Under the pieces are notes generated by a model. It was not told the DNA's origin. It ran no database searches and worked only from the letters and a program-made list of their open reading frames with translations. Both the position numbers and the translations under genes were made by a program. A DNA stretch of 64,000 bases, taken from JAEINY01 sp942490535. Lineage in GTDB: Bacteria > Bacteroidota > Bacteroidia > Bacteroidales > Marinilabiliaceae. The stretch lies in NCBI GenBank assembly GCA_942490535.1, contig CALNXQ010000005.1, forward strand, positions 1,736,001 through 1,800,000. The letters are read 5' to 3'. Positions 36,306-43,694 of this stretch are shown here, one piece after another; positions within the stretch are counted from its first letter, which is position 1; the number at the start of each line of letters is the position of its first letter.

Positions 36306-36335
36306 TTGCAAAGTTAGATTATTTCCCTAATTTTG
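36306..36335 (+). promoter_or_regulatory. Bacteroidetes-type promoter of the M23 peptidase gene
   Basis: TTG (36306-36308), 19-bp spacer, then TAATTTTG (36328-36335), a full match to TTG-N19-TAnnTTTG. The start codon lies 49 nt further on. Confidence 0.75.
36309..36316 (-). promoter_or_regulatory. Candidate -7 element of alaS
   Basis: Minus-strand TAACTTTG fits TAnnTTTG, 49 nt before the alaS start. It directly abuts the -33 TTG (36306-36308) of the divergent promoter, so the two polymerase sites overlap. No clear -33 is seen for this one. Confidence 0.5.
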
Positions 36336-36384
36336 GGCGATTCGTGATAAAAATTTCTAACTTTAACATTAAAATTATAAGTAT

Positions 36385-37359
36385 ATGTCAAAAGTTAAGT
36401 ATCGATATAACCCCGAAACACTTAGCTACGATAAAATTGAGAAAGGTTATAAATATTATATATCCCAATCGCTGGTTTACTTTCTTTTTGCTGTAGTGAT
36501 TGCCACATCAGTCTTTTATCTGTATCCATATTTTATTCAAAGCCCCAAAGAGAAACGTGTGATGCGTGAAAACCAGCAATTGTTGGCGCAATACGACGTC
36601 ATGAATAAAAAGCTGGATCAGCTGGAGCTGGTGTTGGAAGATATTGAAATGCGGGATGAGAATGTGTACCGGGTAATTTTTCAGGCGGACAGTATTCCCA
36701 ATAGCATCCGTCGTGCCGGATTTGGTGGCGTCAATCGCTACGAACATTTGGAAAGCATGGACAACGCCGAATTGGTGATAGCAACGTCCAAACGCCTAGA
36801 TGTGGTGATGAAACAACTTTATGTGCAGTCGACGTCTTTTGATGAGGTGATTGATTTGGCTAAGCGTAAAGAGGAAATGTTGCGTTGTACTCCTGCTATT
36901 ATGCCTATTGCGAATAAAGATCTGAATCGAACTGCGTCCGGCTGGGGGTATCGCATTCACCCCGTCTATAAAACCAAGAAATTTCACGAGGGGATGGATT
37001 TTACAGCTGAGATTGGAACAGAAATCTATGCCACCGGAGAAGGGGTTATTTCAAAGGTGACAGAAGAACGCAGAGGGTATGGGAAGCGCATTGAAATTGA
37101 TCATGGCTTTGGATTTACTACCTTATATGCCCATATGAATGAATTTAATGTGAAGAAGGGGCAGAAAGTGAAACGGGGGGATGTAATTGGATATGTTGGT
37201 AATTCAGGAACATCAACCGGACCTCATTTACATTATGAGGTTCATGTGAGAGGTAAAAAACAGAATCCGTCTTTTTATTACTTTCAAGAGGATTTTACGG
37301 CTGAGGAGTATGACCGGATGATTCAAATATCGTCTAACTCCAATCAGACTTTTGATTAA
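36385..37359 (+). CDS. Membrane-anchored M23 zinc peptidase (peptidoglycan endopeptidase type)
   Basis: 324 residues. Short cytoplasmic N-terminus, one membrane helix (about 30-50), coiled coil (about 55-95, KEKRVMRENQQLLAQYDVM), a linker, and a C-terminal lysostaphin-type M23 domain. Zinc and catalytic residues are all visible: H201 and D205 in HEGMD, H250 in YAH, and H281/H283 in GPHLHYEV. Such proteins cleave peptide cross-links in peptidoglycan or, when residues are lost, activate other hydrolases; with intact residues, true hydrolase activity is likely. The topology puts the enzyme in the periplasm. Its own promoter at 36306-36335 and a terminator close by make it a single-gene unit. Confidence 0.93.
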   Translation: MSKVKYRYNPETLSYDKIEKGYKYYISQSLVYFLFAVVIATSVFYLYPYFIQSPKEKRVMRENQQLLAQYDVMNKKLDQLELVLEDIEMRDENVYRVIFQADSIPNSIRRAGFGGVNRYEHLESMDNAELVIATSKRLDVVMKQLYVQSTSFDEVIDLAKRKEEMLRCTPAIMPIANKDLNRTASGWGYRIHPVYKTKKFHEGMDFTAEIGTEIYATGEGVISKVTEERRGYGKRIEIDHGFGFTTLYAHMNEFNVKKGQKVKRGDVIGYVGNSGTSTGPHLHYEVHVRGKKQNPSFYYFQEDFTAEEYDRMIQISSNSNQTFD

Positions 37360-37381
37360 TCAATTGAAATAGTCAAGATAT

Positions 37382-37412
37382 AAAAAGAGGCCTCCTAAGG
37401 GCCTCTTTTTTT
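37382..37412. terminator. Bidirectional Rho-independent terminator
   Basis: AAAAAGAGGCC / GGCCTCTTTTT (11 bp, 7-nt loop) with A-run before and T-run after. It sits between the M23 gene and the convergent CapA-like gene and can serve both. Confidence 0.9.
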
Positions 37413-37433
37413 GCCTTGTTTCCTGGTGAACGA

Positions 37434-38570
37434 CTAATGTTTTAATGGCATATCTGCTGGAATTGGATGAACGTCCCAGATGAGGCCTCTGGATTTAAGT
37501 GGTCGATCCTGAACCATGAAAAATGAACCATCTTCTTCAATGATGAGTTGCCGGCTTAATTCTGGAAAGTCAACGCGGGTAAGGTCTTTAATTTTATGAA
37601 TGACACTGCCGGATGGATCGGGAAAAGTACCGACGCCTTTGATTTGTCGAAAGGCGTGAATCTGGCCTTTTTCAAAGCGTCCGGTGGCATCCGTCCAAAT
37701 TTGAATTACTGGTGTGAGGGCATTGGGGCCGCTTAAGTTAAAACGGCTATAGGTACAAAAATTACCCAGACTATACGCGATAAATCGGCCTTTGTAGATT
37801 TCAATGGCACGGGTAACATGTGGTCCGTGACCAAAAACCACATCAGCACCGGCATCAATAACTGCATGTGAAAAGGCATGCACGTTGCCGCGGTTTTCAC
37901 CATAGAAGAGTTCTTCTCCACGTGTCACGTGTTGATGATCACGACCTTCAGCTCCACCGTGGAACGAGACGACCACGAAATCACACTTGCGTTTGAGTGC
38001 TTTCACAAGTTGGGTGGCATTTTCAAGGTCATTGATTTTTATGGTCCCGGTATTGGGTGAAAAACCACATAAGCCCACTTTCATACCTTCTATCTCAAGC
38101 ATGTCAATGGGCTTATCCAATAAACCGGCATAGGGAATTTCCATACTATCCAATAGATAACGCGTCATCTTCATTCCCGGAGGGCCAAAATCCCGAATGT
38201 GATTGTTGGCCAGGTTGATCAAATTAAAACCGGCTTTTTTTAATACCGGAGCATAACGGGTTGGGGTTTTAAAGGCATAACACTTGGTGGTATCCCGACA
38301 GCTTTTAAAAACGGGCCCTTCATCCAGAAAGGCTCCTTCCAGGTTTCCAAAGACGACATCTGCTGTTGCAAAGACGGGCTGAACTTCTTTCATTAAAGGC
38401 CAGGGATCATCATTGGGCGGCAGGTAGCTGGGAGAGGGGAAGTGGGTGCCCAACATCATATCACCAACTCCAATAAAAGATAAGCCCCGTGGAGCGCTTG
38501 GTTCTGCCTGAGCGTTAATTTTAACAACACTCAAACCAACTAAAATAACTGTAATAATACCTGTTCTCAT
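37434..38570 (-). CDS. CapA-family protein, second copy, exported
   Basis: 378 residues with a signal peptide (MRTGIITVILVGLSVVKINA). CapA-fold motifs: FIGVGDMMLG, VFGNLEGAF, NLANNHIRD, VVSFHGGAEGRDHQ, VVFGHGPHVTRA, YSLGNFCTYS. A CRDTTKC insertion with two cysteines after the NLE motif is absent from the other copy, as is the GAEGRD segment. Sequence similarity to the copy at 32.5 kb is limited to the motifs, so these are old paralogues rather than a recent duplication. It is annotated elsewhere as a poly-gamma-glutamate synthesis protein, but no capB or capC is near. Substrate unknown. Confidence 0.9.
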   Translation of the reverse strand: MRTGIITVILVGLSVVKINAQAEPSAPRGLSFIGVGDMMLGTHFPSPSYLPPNDDPWPLMKEVQPVFATADVVFGNLEGAFLDEGPVFKSCRDTTKCYAFKTPTRYAPVLKKAGFNLINLANNHIRDFGPPGMKMTRYLLDSMEIPYAGLLDKPIDMLEIEGMKVGLCGFSPNTGTIKINDLENATQLVKALKRKCDFVVVSFHGGAEGRDHQHVTRGEELFYGENRGNVHAFSHAVIDAGADVVFGHGPHVTRAIEIYKGRFIAYSLGNFCTYSRFNLSGPNALTPVIQIWTDATGRFEKGQIHAFRQIKGVGTFPDPSGSVIHKIKDLTRVDFPELSRQLIIEEDGSFFMVQDRPLKSRGLIWDVHPIPADMPLKH

Positions 38571-38630
38571 GGTTCTGAATTGTAATTACCGGGCTTAAAG
38601 ATAGTGTTTATGACCATTTGAAATTCTTGT

Positions 38631-38638
38631 TAATTTTG
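38631..38638 (+). promoter_or_regulatory. Candidate -7 element of the merR-nif3 operon
   Basis: TAATTTTG fits TAnnTTTG, 53 nt before the merR start. No clear TTG is found at 17-23 bp upstream. Confidence 0.4.
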
Positions 38639-38691
38639 GGTTCTGCCGAATTAACTTTATTATTGTATATCGAGACACAAATTGCACGACA

Positions 38692-39030
38692 ATGCCCTAC
38701 AAAGAAAATAAGGTTGAAAAATTATACTACTCCATTGGTGAGGTAGCAGAGATGTTTCATGTGAATACCTCACTGATCCGTTTTTGGGAGAAGGAATTTG
38801 ACATTATTAAGCCCCATAAAAACAAAAAGGGAAACCGACTGTTTACGCCAAAGGACATTGAAAACTTTCACCTGATCTTTCATTTGGTAAAAGAAAAAGG
38901 CATGACACTTAAAGGGGCTCAAAAAAAGCTGAAGGAGAATAAGGAAGACACTGTCAATAATTTTGAAGTGGTTTCTCGCTTAAAAGATATCCGGGAGTTA
39001 TTAGTGGAGATAAGAGATAATATCGATTAA
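38692..39030 (+). CDS. MerR-family transcriptional regulator
   Basis: 112 residues. The winged helix-turn-helix is at about 12-75 (YYSIGEVAEMFHVNTSLIRFW ... NRLFTPKDIENFHLI), followed by a short amphipathic coil (about 78-112) for dimer formation. There is no metal-binding cysteine loop and no effector domain, so it is a minimal member whose signal is unknown. It heads a three-gene operon: the next gene starts 13 nt after its stop. This arrangement is common in Bacteroidetes, where this MerR protein is routinely found beside nif3-like genes; whether it controls the operon is inference. Confidence 0.92.
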   Translation: MPYKENKVEKLYYSIGEVAEMFHVNTSLIRFWEKEFDIIKPHKNKKGNRLFTPKDIENFHLIFHLVKEKGMTLKGAQKKLKENKEDTVNNFEVVSRLKDIRELLVEIRDNID

Positions 39031-39043
39031 TATAAAGAGATAG

Positions 39044-40138
39044 GTGCTGATACAAGACGTCATAAATGAAATAGAAGCATTTGCCCCGGCAGCATTGAAA
39101 GAAGACTTTGACAATGTGGGCTTGCTGGTGGGTGATGCAAAGCAGAAGGCGACTGCTGCGTTGATCACCTTAGATATTACGGAGGAGGTAGTAGCTGAAG
39201 CCATTGAACGGAATTGTAATCTGATCATTGCCCATCATCCCATCATGTTGTCGGGCATAAAGCGGATTACCGGGCAAAATGCCACGGAGCGAATCCTTAT
39301 TGAAGCCATTCGTAATAACATTGCCATTTATGCGGCCCATACCAATATGGATTCTGTGCGGGATGGGGTGAGCGGAAAAATGTGCGAAAAACTGGGCTTG
39401 CTCAATTGCCGGATACTCGCGCCAAAAAAAGAGAGCCTGCTCAAGTTGGTGGTTTTTGTGCCCAAAGATCATGCTGAAGCAGTTCGTACGGCCATTTTTA
39501 AAGCCGGGGCTGGCGTGATTGGAAATTACGATGCCTGTAGCTATAATGTGAATGGTCAGGGGACTTTTCGGGGTGGTGAGGAATCCCATCCATTTGTGGG
39601 TGAAAAGGGTCAGGTGCACACGGAGGAAGAAATCCGGATTGAAACAGTCCTTCCAAAATACCTCAAGTCAACTGTGGTGCGTGCCATGATTCAGGCGCAT
39701 CCTTATGAAGAAGTGGCGTATGATTTGTATGCTTTGGAAAATGAATGGGCACAAGTGGGACTCGGCATGGTTGGTGAATTGCCGGAAGCCAAGGGTGAAA
39801 AAGAATTTTTGTCGCAGGTGAAAGATACTTTTCAGGTAGGTTGTATTCGGCACACTGAGTTTTTGGATAAGCCTGTTAAGAGAGTGGCAGTTTGTGGGGG
39901 ATCAGGTAGTTTTTTACTAGGAAAGGCAAAAGCTTTACAGGCAGATGTTTTTGTAACCGGTGATTTTAAATACCATCAGTTTTTTGATGCCGAAGGACAG
40001 ATTTTGATTGCTGATATAGGGCATTTTGAAAGCGAACAATTCACTAAAGAAGTTTTTTTTGAGTTACTTACAAAAAAAATCTCTAATTTTGCAGTCCATT
40101 TATCGAATGTAAATACCAATACCGTAAAATATTTTTAG
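39044..40138 (+). CDS. Nif3-like dinuclear metal-centre protein, long form
   Basis: 364 residues; GTG start directly after an in-frame stop, and the translation MLIQDVINEIEAFAP matches normal family N-termini. Nif3-family proteins form hexameric toroids with a two-metal site; related members (GTP cyclohydrolase 1 type 2) have been assigned nucleotide-linked roles, but the reaction is unproven for this form. Metal ligands appear as H64/H65 in AHHP, H99 and D103 in AHTNMD, and a C-terminal H-x2-E in DIGHFESEQ. Residues about 130-235 are the PII/CutA-like insertion (LVVFVPKDHAEAVRTAIF ... AHPYEEVAYDLY) of long members. Middle gene of merR - nif3 - zinc-ribbon. Confidence 0.93.
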   Translation: MLIQDVINEIEAFAPAALKEDFDNVGLLVGDAKQKATAALITLDITEEVVAEAIERNCNLIIAHHPIMLSGIKRITGQNATERILIEAIRNNIAIYAAHTNMDSVRDGVSGKMCEKLGLLNCRILAPKKESLLKLVVFVPKDHAEAVRTAIFKAGAGVIGNYDACSYNVNGQGTFRGGEESHPFVGEKGQVHTEEEIRIETVLPKYLKSTVVRAMIQAHPYEEVAYDLYALENEWAQVGLGMVGELPEAKGEKEFLSQVKDTFQVGCIRHTEFLDKPVKRVAVCGGSGSFLLGKAKALQADVFVTGDFKYHQFFDAEGQILIADIGHFESEQFTKEVFFELLTKKISNFAVHLSNVNTNTVKYF

Positions 40139-40142
40139 CAGA

Positions 40143-40916
40143 ATGGCAACAACTAATTCAAATTCAAATTCGAAAGAGATGTCAGTAGAAGAAAGACTGA
40201 GAGCTCTTTACGATCTTCAAGCGGTGGCTTCGTCAATTGATAAAATTCGTACACTTCGTGGGGAGCTTCCATTGGAAGTTCAGGATTTAGAGGACGAGAT
40301 TGAAGGATTGGATACACGTATCAGTAATCTGGAAGGCGAGAGCAAGAAGATGAATGATGCCATCCTGGCCAAAAAGAACGAGATTAAAGAGGCTCAGCTA
40401 CTGATTAAAAAGTATGAAGCTCAGCAGTCCAACGTGCGTAACAACCGCGAATTTGATTCATTATCCAAAGAGATTGAATTTCAAAAGTTAGAAATTGAAC
40501 TTTGTGAAAAGCGGATCAAAGAGTACACGGTAGAGTTGAAAAGCAAGAAAGAACTGGTAGCTTCTTCTAAGCAATTGTGTGAAGAACGGAACGGTGACTT
40601 GGCAGCTAAGAAAAAAGAGCTGGATGAAATCGTTGGTGAAACGCAGATGGAAGAGCAGCGCATGGAAGAAAAAGCCAAAGAGATTGAAGCCAGTATTCCG
40701 GAGCGTTTACGTATGGCATTTAGCCGTATTCGTTCAAATGCACGTAATGGTTTAGCTGTGGTACCTGTTGAGCGTGATGCTTGTGGGGGGTGTTTCAATA
40801 AAATTCCACCGCAGCGTCAATTGGATATCGCCTCACGTAAAAAAGTGATTGTTTGTGAGTATTGTGGTCGTATCTTAGTAGATAGCGCCATGGGTGATGA
40901 GCCTGTTAAAGGATAA
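40143..40916 (+). CDS. Coiled-coil protein with C4 zinc ribbon
   Basis: 257 residues, starting 4 nt after the nif3 stop, so translationally coupled. Residues about 18-185 form a long coiled coil rich in E/K/L with a central break (SNVRNNREFDSL), the layout of the CT398-like family. C-terminal zinc ribbon with C214, C217, C238 and C241 (DACGGC ... VCEYCGRIL). Such proteins are thought to bind nucleic acids or serve in protein complexes; precise role unknown. The stable pairing with nif3-like genes across Bacteroidetes suggests a common task. Soluble, no signal peptide. Confidence 0.88.
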   Translation: MATTNSNSNSKEMSVEERLRALYDLQAVASSIDKIRTLRGELPLEVQDLEDEIEGLDTRISNLEGESKKMNDAILAKKNEIKEAQLLIKKYEAQQSNVRNNREFDSLSKEIEFQKLEIELCEKRIKEYTVELKSKKELVASSKQLCEERNGDLAAKKKELDEIVGETQMEEQRMEEKAKEIEASIPERLRMAFSRIRSNARNGLAVVPVERDACGGCFNKIPPQRQLDIASRKKVIVCEYCGRILVDSAMGDEPVKG

Positions 40917-40940
40917 TTGTAATTCAAATATTGCATTAGT

Positions 40941-40969
40941 AACAGCCGGATTTTTGTCCGGCTGTTCTT
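40941..40969 (+). terminator. Rho-independent terminator of the merR-nif3-zinc ribbon operon
   Basis: AACAGCCGGA / TCCGGCTGTT (10 bp, 6-nt loop of T and G) followed by CTTATTT. Placed 25 nt after the last stop codon. Confidence 0.85.
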
Positions 40970-41025
40970 ATTTGATGGAAGTGAAACTTTTAGTTTTGAA
41001 GCCCTCTAATTTAAAATAAACTACA

Positions 41026-42471
41026 ATGTGGCTGCGTGTTGTCTTTCTTTGTTTTGCCATGTTGTTCCCCTCAGGAGTGGTGGGGCAACCCACGGAGATG
41101 CTTTCGCTGAAAGGGAAGACGGTTTTACATTACATGTATCATCCGTCACAGGTATTGGACCAAGTCCCATTAAGTCCAACGGAATCGGGCTACTTTAGAA
41201 CCTATCAGTTTTTCATTGAATTTGTGGCGTTGGAGAAAGCGGAATCAGCTTTGCAGTTCATGCAGGCCTATGATCAATTCACCAAGGTGATTCACCAAGG
41301 AATTCCTCAGCAGAAAAATTGGATGCTGGCTAACCTGTCTATTCAAAAGGGATTGATTCAATGGATGCAAAATGAACCGTTGGCGGGTACTGTTTCATTT
41401 ATTCAGGGACATCGCCTGCTAAAAGAGGCATTTAAATCACCGGCTTTGCAGTTGGAAGCTCAAAAATTGAGGGCACTCTACCTGATTCTCATCGATCAAT
41501 TGCCGGATTATCTGATGAGTGGGGCGCATCTGTTCGGATTGGAAGGCAATCGAAAGGAAGGGTTTCACCAGCTTCGGGAATATGTAAAAGTGTGTGAAGG
41601 GAAAGCAGGCATTCATGCTGAAGCACTTGTATTGTATGGGTATTGCCTATTGAAGTTTTCACCTCCGGATGATCACCAGACGAATTTGTTTTTTCAATGG
41701 AGCAGGCGTTCAACTTCCCCGTTGGTGGCTTTTGTGAGTGCCTCGTTGGCTCTGAAAGAAAGGGATGGCGCATTGTGCCGTCGATTGTTAGATGCGCTAC
41801 CTCCCGAATCGTATGACCATTTTCCACTATTGTATCATCTTAAAGGCAAAGCTCAGCTAAATCATTTGTCTCATACCTGCGAAGAGGCCTTCCTGCAGTT
41901 TTTCAGGACGTACCCGGGCATGAGTTTTAAAGCCGATGCGCATTTGAGGTTGGCCCGGTATTACCGCATCAGCGGTGATACAGCTAAAGTTAGGGGGCAG
42001 ATGGAAGCGATTCAAGCCTTGGCTACATTTCCCACTTCCAATGATAAGCAGGCGGTGCAGGAAGTTTTTTCAGTATCAGAAAAGCCAGTAGCATTGATAA
42101 AAGCCCGCTTGCTGTTTGATGATGGGCATAACAGCGCTTGCATCCAACAACTAAAAACGATGGATGAATCGCTATTATCTGATTTTTATCGGGCGGAGTG
42201 GTATTATCGTCTGGCACGCGCCCTGGAAGTGGATAATAGGTTCACTGAGGCCTTATTTGGCTATCAGCAAGTGATTCGCCTGGCGGACGAAGATGTTCGG
42301 TATTTTGGGCCGTATTCCGCATTAAATGCAGCAAATATACACCTTGAGACATTGAAGGACACTGCTGCCTGCCAAAAAATGCTGGAACTGGCCCGTGAGT
42401 TAAATACCGGGCAGTACAAATCCGATATCAAACGCAAAATATCTGATCTGGCTTCAAAGCTCGATAAGTAA
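41026..42471 (+). CDS. Exported TPR-like helical repeat protein, function unknown
   Basis: 481 residues with a signal peptide (MWLRVVFLCFAMLFPSGVVG). The mature part is alpha-helical with TPR-like pairs of helices, clearest in the C-terminal half (AHLRLARYYRISGDTAKVRGQ, AEWYYRLARALEVDNRFTEAL, YSALNAANIHLETLKDTAACQ). No enzymatic motif. The last repeats resemble the TPR regions of Bacteroidetes periplasmic scaffolds. It has neither a T9SS sorting domain nor a lipobox, so the product is probably periplasmic. Own transcription unit, between the merR operon and the T9SS cargo genes; function cannot be assigned. Confidence 0.75.
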   Translation: MWLRVVFLCFAMLFPSGVVGQPTEMLSLKGKTVLHYMYHPSQVLDQVPLSPTESGYFRTYQFFIEFVALEKAESALQFMQAYDQFTKVIHQGIPQQKNWMLANLSIQKGLIQWMQNEPLAGTVSFIQGHRLLKEAFKSPALQLEAQKLRALYLILIDQLPDYLMSGAHLFGLEGNRKEGFHQLREYVKVCEGKAGIHAEALVLYGYCLLKFSPPDDHQTNLFFQWSRRSTSPLVAFVSASLALKERDGALCRRLLDALPPESYDHFPLLYHLKGKAQLNHLSHTCEEAFLQFFRTYPGMSFKADAHLRLARYYRISGDTAKVRGQMEAIQALATFPTSNDKQAVQEVFSVSEKPVALIKARLLFDDGHNSACIQQLKTMDESLLSDFYRAEWYYRLARALEVDNRFTEALFGYQQVIRLADEDVRYFGPYSALNAANIHLETLKDTAACQKMLELARELNTGQYKSDIKRKISDLASKLDK

Positions 42472-42593
42472 GGTGTTGTATTGTGTTTTCAGCTGAAACC
42501 CACTCATAAAAATGACTAATTTTTTCATGATTGCGTGACTTTGTCACAGCGTTTGGGTAACTTATCTATAATAAACCCCCAAATTATAGAATT

Positions 42594-43457
42594 ATGAAAT
42601 ACTTGTATTTTACTATCCTTGGGCTTTGGGTAAGCCAATATTTGCTATTTGCGCAAACAGTATTAATTAATGAAATTGATACTGATCAAACTAGCACTGA
42701 TGCTGCTGAATTCATAGAATTGTATGATGGAGGCACTGGCATTACGGCATTGGACGGTTATGTGTTAGTATTGTTTAATGGCTCAGATGATCAGTCATAT
42801 GCGGCTTTTGATCTGGATGGGTATTCCACTGATGCCAACGGCTTTTTTGTTCTTGGTAATGCTGCGGTTCCGGGAGTGGATCTGATATTTTCTAATACAA
42901 TTTTACAGAATGGTTCCGATGCCGTTGCTCTGTATCAGGATGATGCCAGTAGTTTCCCGGGTGGTACACCTGTATCATTAACAAATTTAGTAGATGCTGT
43001 TGTTTATGATACCAATGATCCGGATGATGTTGGTCTGCTGGTGTTGCTAAACAGTAGCCAGGCCCAATTAAATGAGGATGTGTTGGCTGCCAAAGATGTG
43101 CACTCACTTCAGCGATATCCCGATGCTGCTGGTGGTAGCCGAAATACTTCCGCATTTGTCAGTGCGATACCTACGCCAGGGACATTCAATGTTAATGTAA
43201 CAACTCGATTACAGGAGGAAGAATTTAATGACTGTGTCCTTAGTCCCATACCTTTTAGAGATCATTTGTGTTTAGAGACAGAAGAGCAAGTCCGCATGAT
43301 TAGAATATCCGATGTGACCGGAAGGTGCGTAAAACAATGCATTGATTATTCTTCAGAACAGCCGATCCTGACCAATGAGCTGTCAGCCGGGACGTACATA
43401 GTCACAATTGTGCTTCAGGATGGATCAGAAAAATCCCTTAGAGCCATAAAGCGATAG
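42594..43457 (+). CDS. Secreted lamin-tail-domain-like protein with type A T9SS C-terminal domain
   Basis: 287 residues. Signal peptide about 1-20, then VLINEIDTDQTSTDAAEFIELYD, the opening of lamin-tail (LTD) domains, with DGYVLVLFNGSDD and FFVLGN. The C-terminal ~75 residues (LSPIPFRDHLCLETEEQ ... ISDVTGRCVK ... LSAGTYIVTI) follow the type A T9SS sorting domain, so the protein is released or anchored at the cell surface. LTDs are found in secreted nucleases and adhesins of Bacteroidetes; no catalytic domain is here, so a binding or structural role is likely. Two cysteines in the sorting domain are unusual for this class. Confidence 0.85.
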   Translation: MKYLYFTILGLWVSQYLLFAQTVLINEIDTDQTSTDAAEFIELYDGGTGITALDGYVLVLFNGSDDQSYAAFDLDGYSTDANGFFVLGNAAVPGVDLIFSNTILQNGSDAVALYQDDASSFPGGTPVSLTNLVDAVVYDTNDPDDVGLLVLLNSSQAQLNEDVLAAKDVHSLQRYPDAAGGSRNTSAFVSAIPTPGTFNVNVTTRLQEEEFNDCVLSPIPFRDHLCLETEEQVRMIRISDVTGRCVKQCIDYSSEQPILTNELSAGTYIVTIVLQDGSEKSLRAIKR

Positions 43458-43485
43458 AAATATAGCTAATGTCTTTATTGGTTAG

Positions 43486-43516
43486 CCCATCGCGCATGTG
43501 CGCGATGGGTTTTTTA
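43486..43516 (+). terminator. Rho-independent terminator of the LTD-like gene
   Basis: CCCATCGCGCA / TGCGCGATGGG (up to 11 bp with a very tight loop) followed by TTTTTTATT. Strong. Confidence 0.9.
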
Positions 43517-43617
43517 TTATGCAGTCTAAATCTTATAAAAGCACCGGTTTGGCGGGGTTGTGTTTGTACCGACCGTACGGTTCATGTGAACTTCATATAG
43601 ATTTAATGTTTAGCTTC

Positions 43618-43647
43618 TTGTATGTTAAGGATAAACACTTATTTTTG
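43618..43647 (+). promoter_or_regulatory. Bacteroidetes-type promoter of the 538-residue T9SS cargo gene
   Basis: TTG (43618-43620), 19-bp spacer, TATTTTTG (43640-43647): a full match to TTG-N19-TAnnTTTG, 47 nt before the start codon. Confidence 0.75.
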
Positions 43648-43694
43648 GGTTGATATTTTAATCAATTTATTATTCTAACCTAAAAATTTATGTT

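Noticed and set aside
35819..36496. 225-residue plus-strand frame antisense to the alaS start and running into the M23 gene
   Set aside because: Shadow of alaS; overlaps the divergent promoters and has no family features.
42535..42547. Short dyad GTGAC-TTT-GTCAC before the LTD-like gene as an operator
   Set aside because: A 5-bp half-site occurs often by chance, and no matching regulator or second copy is visible.
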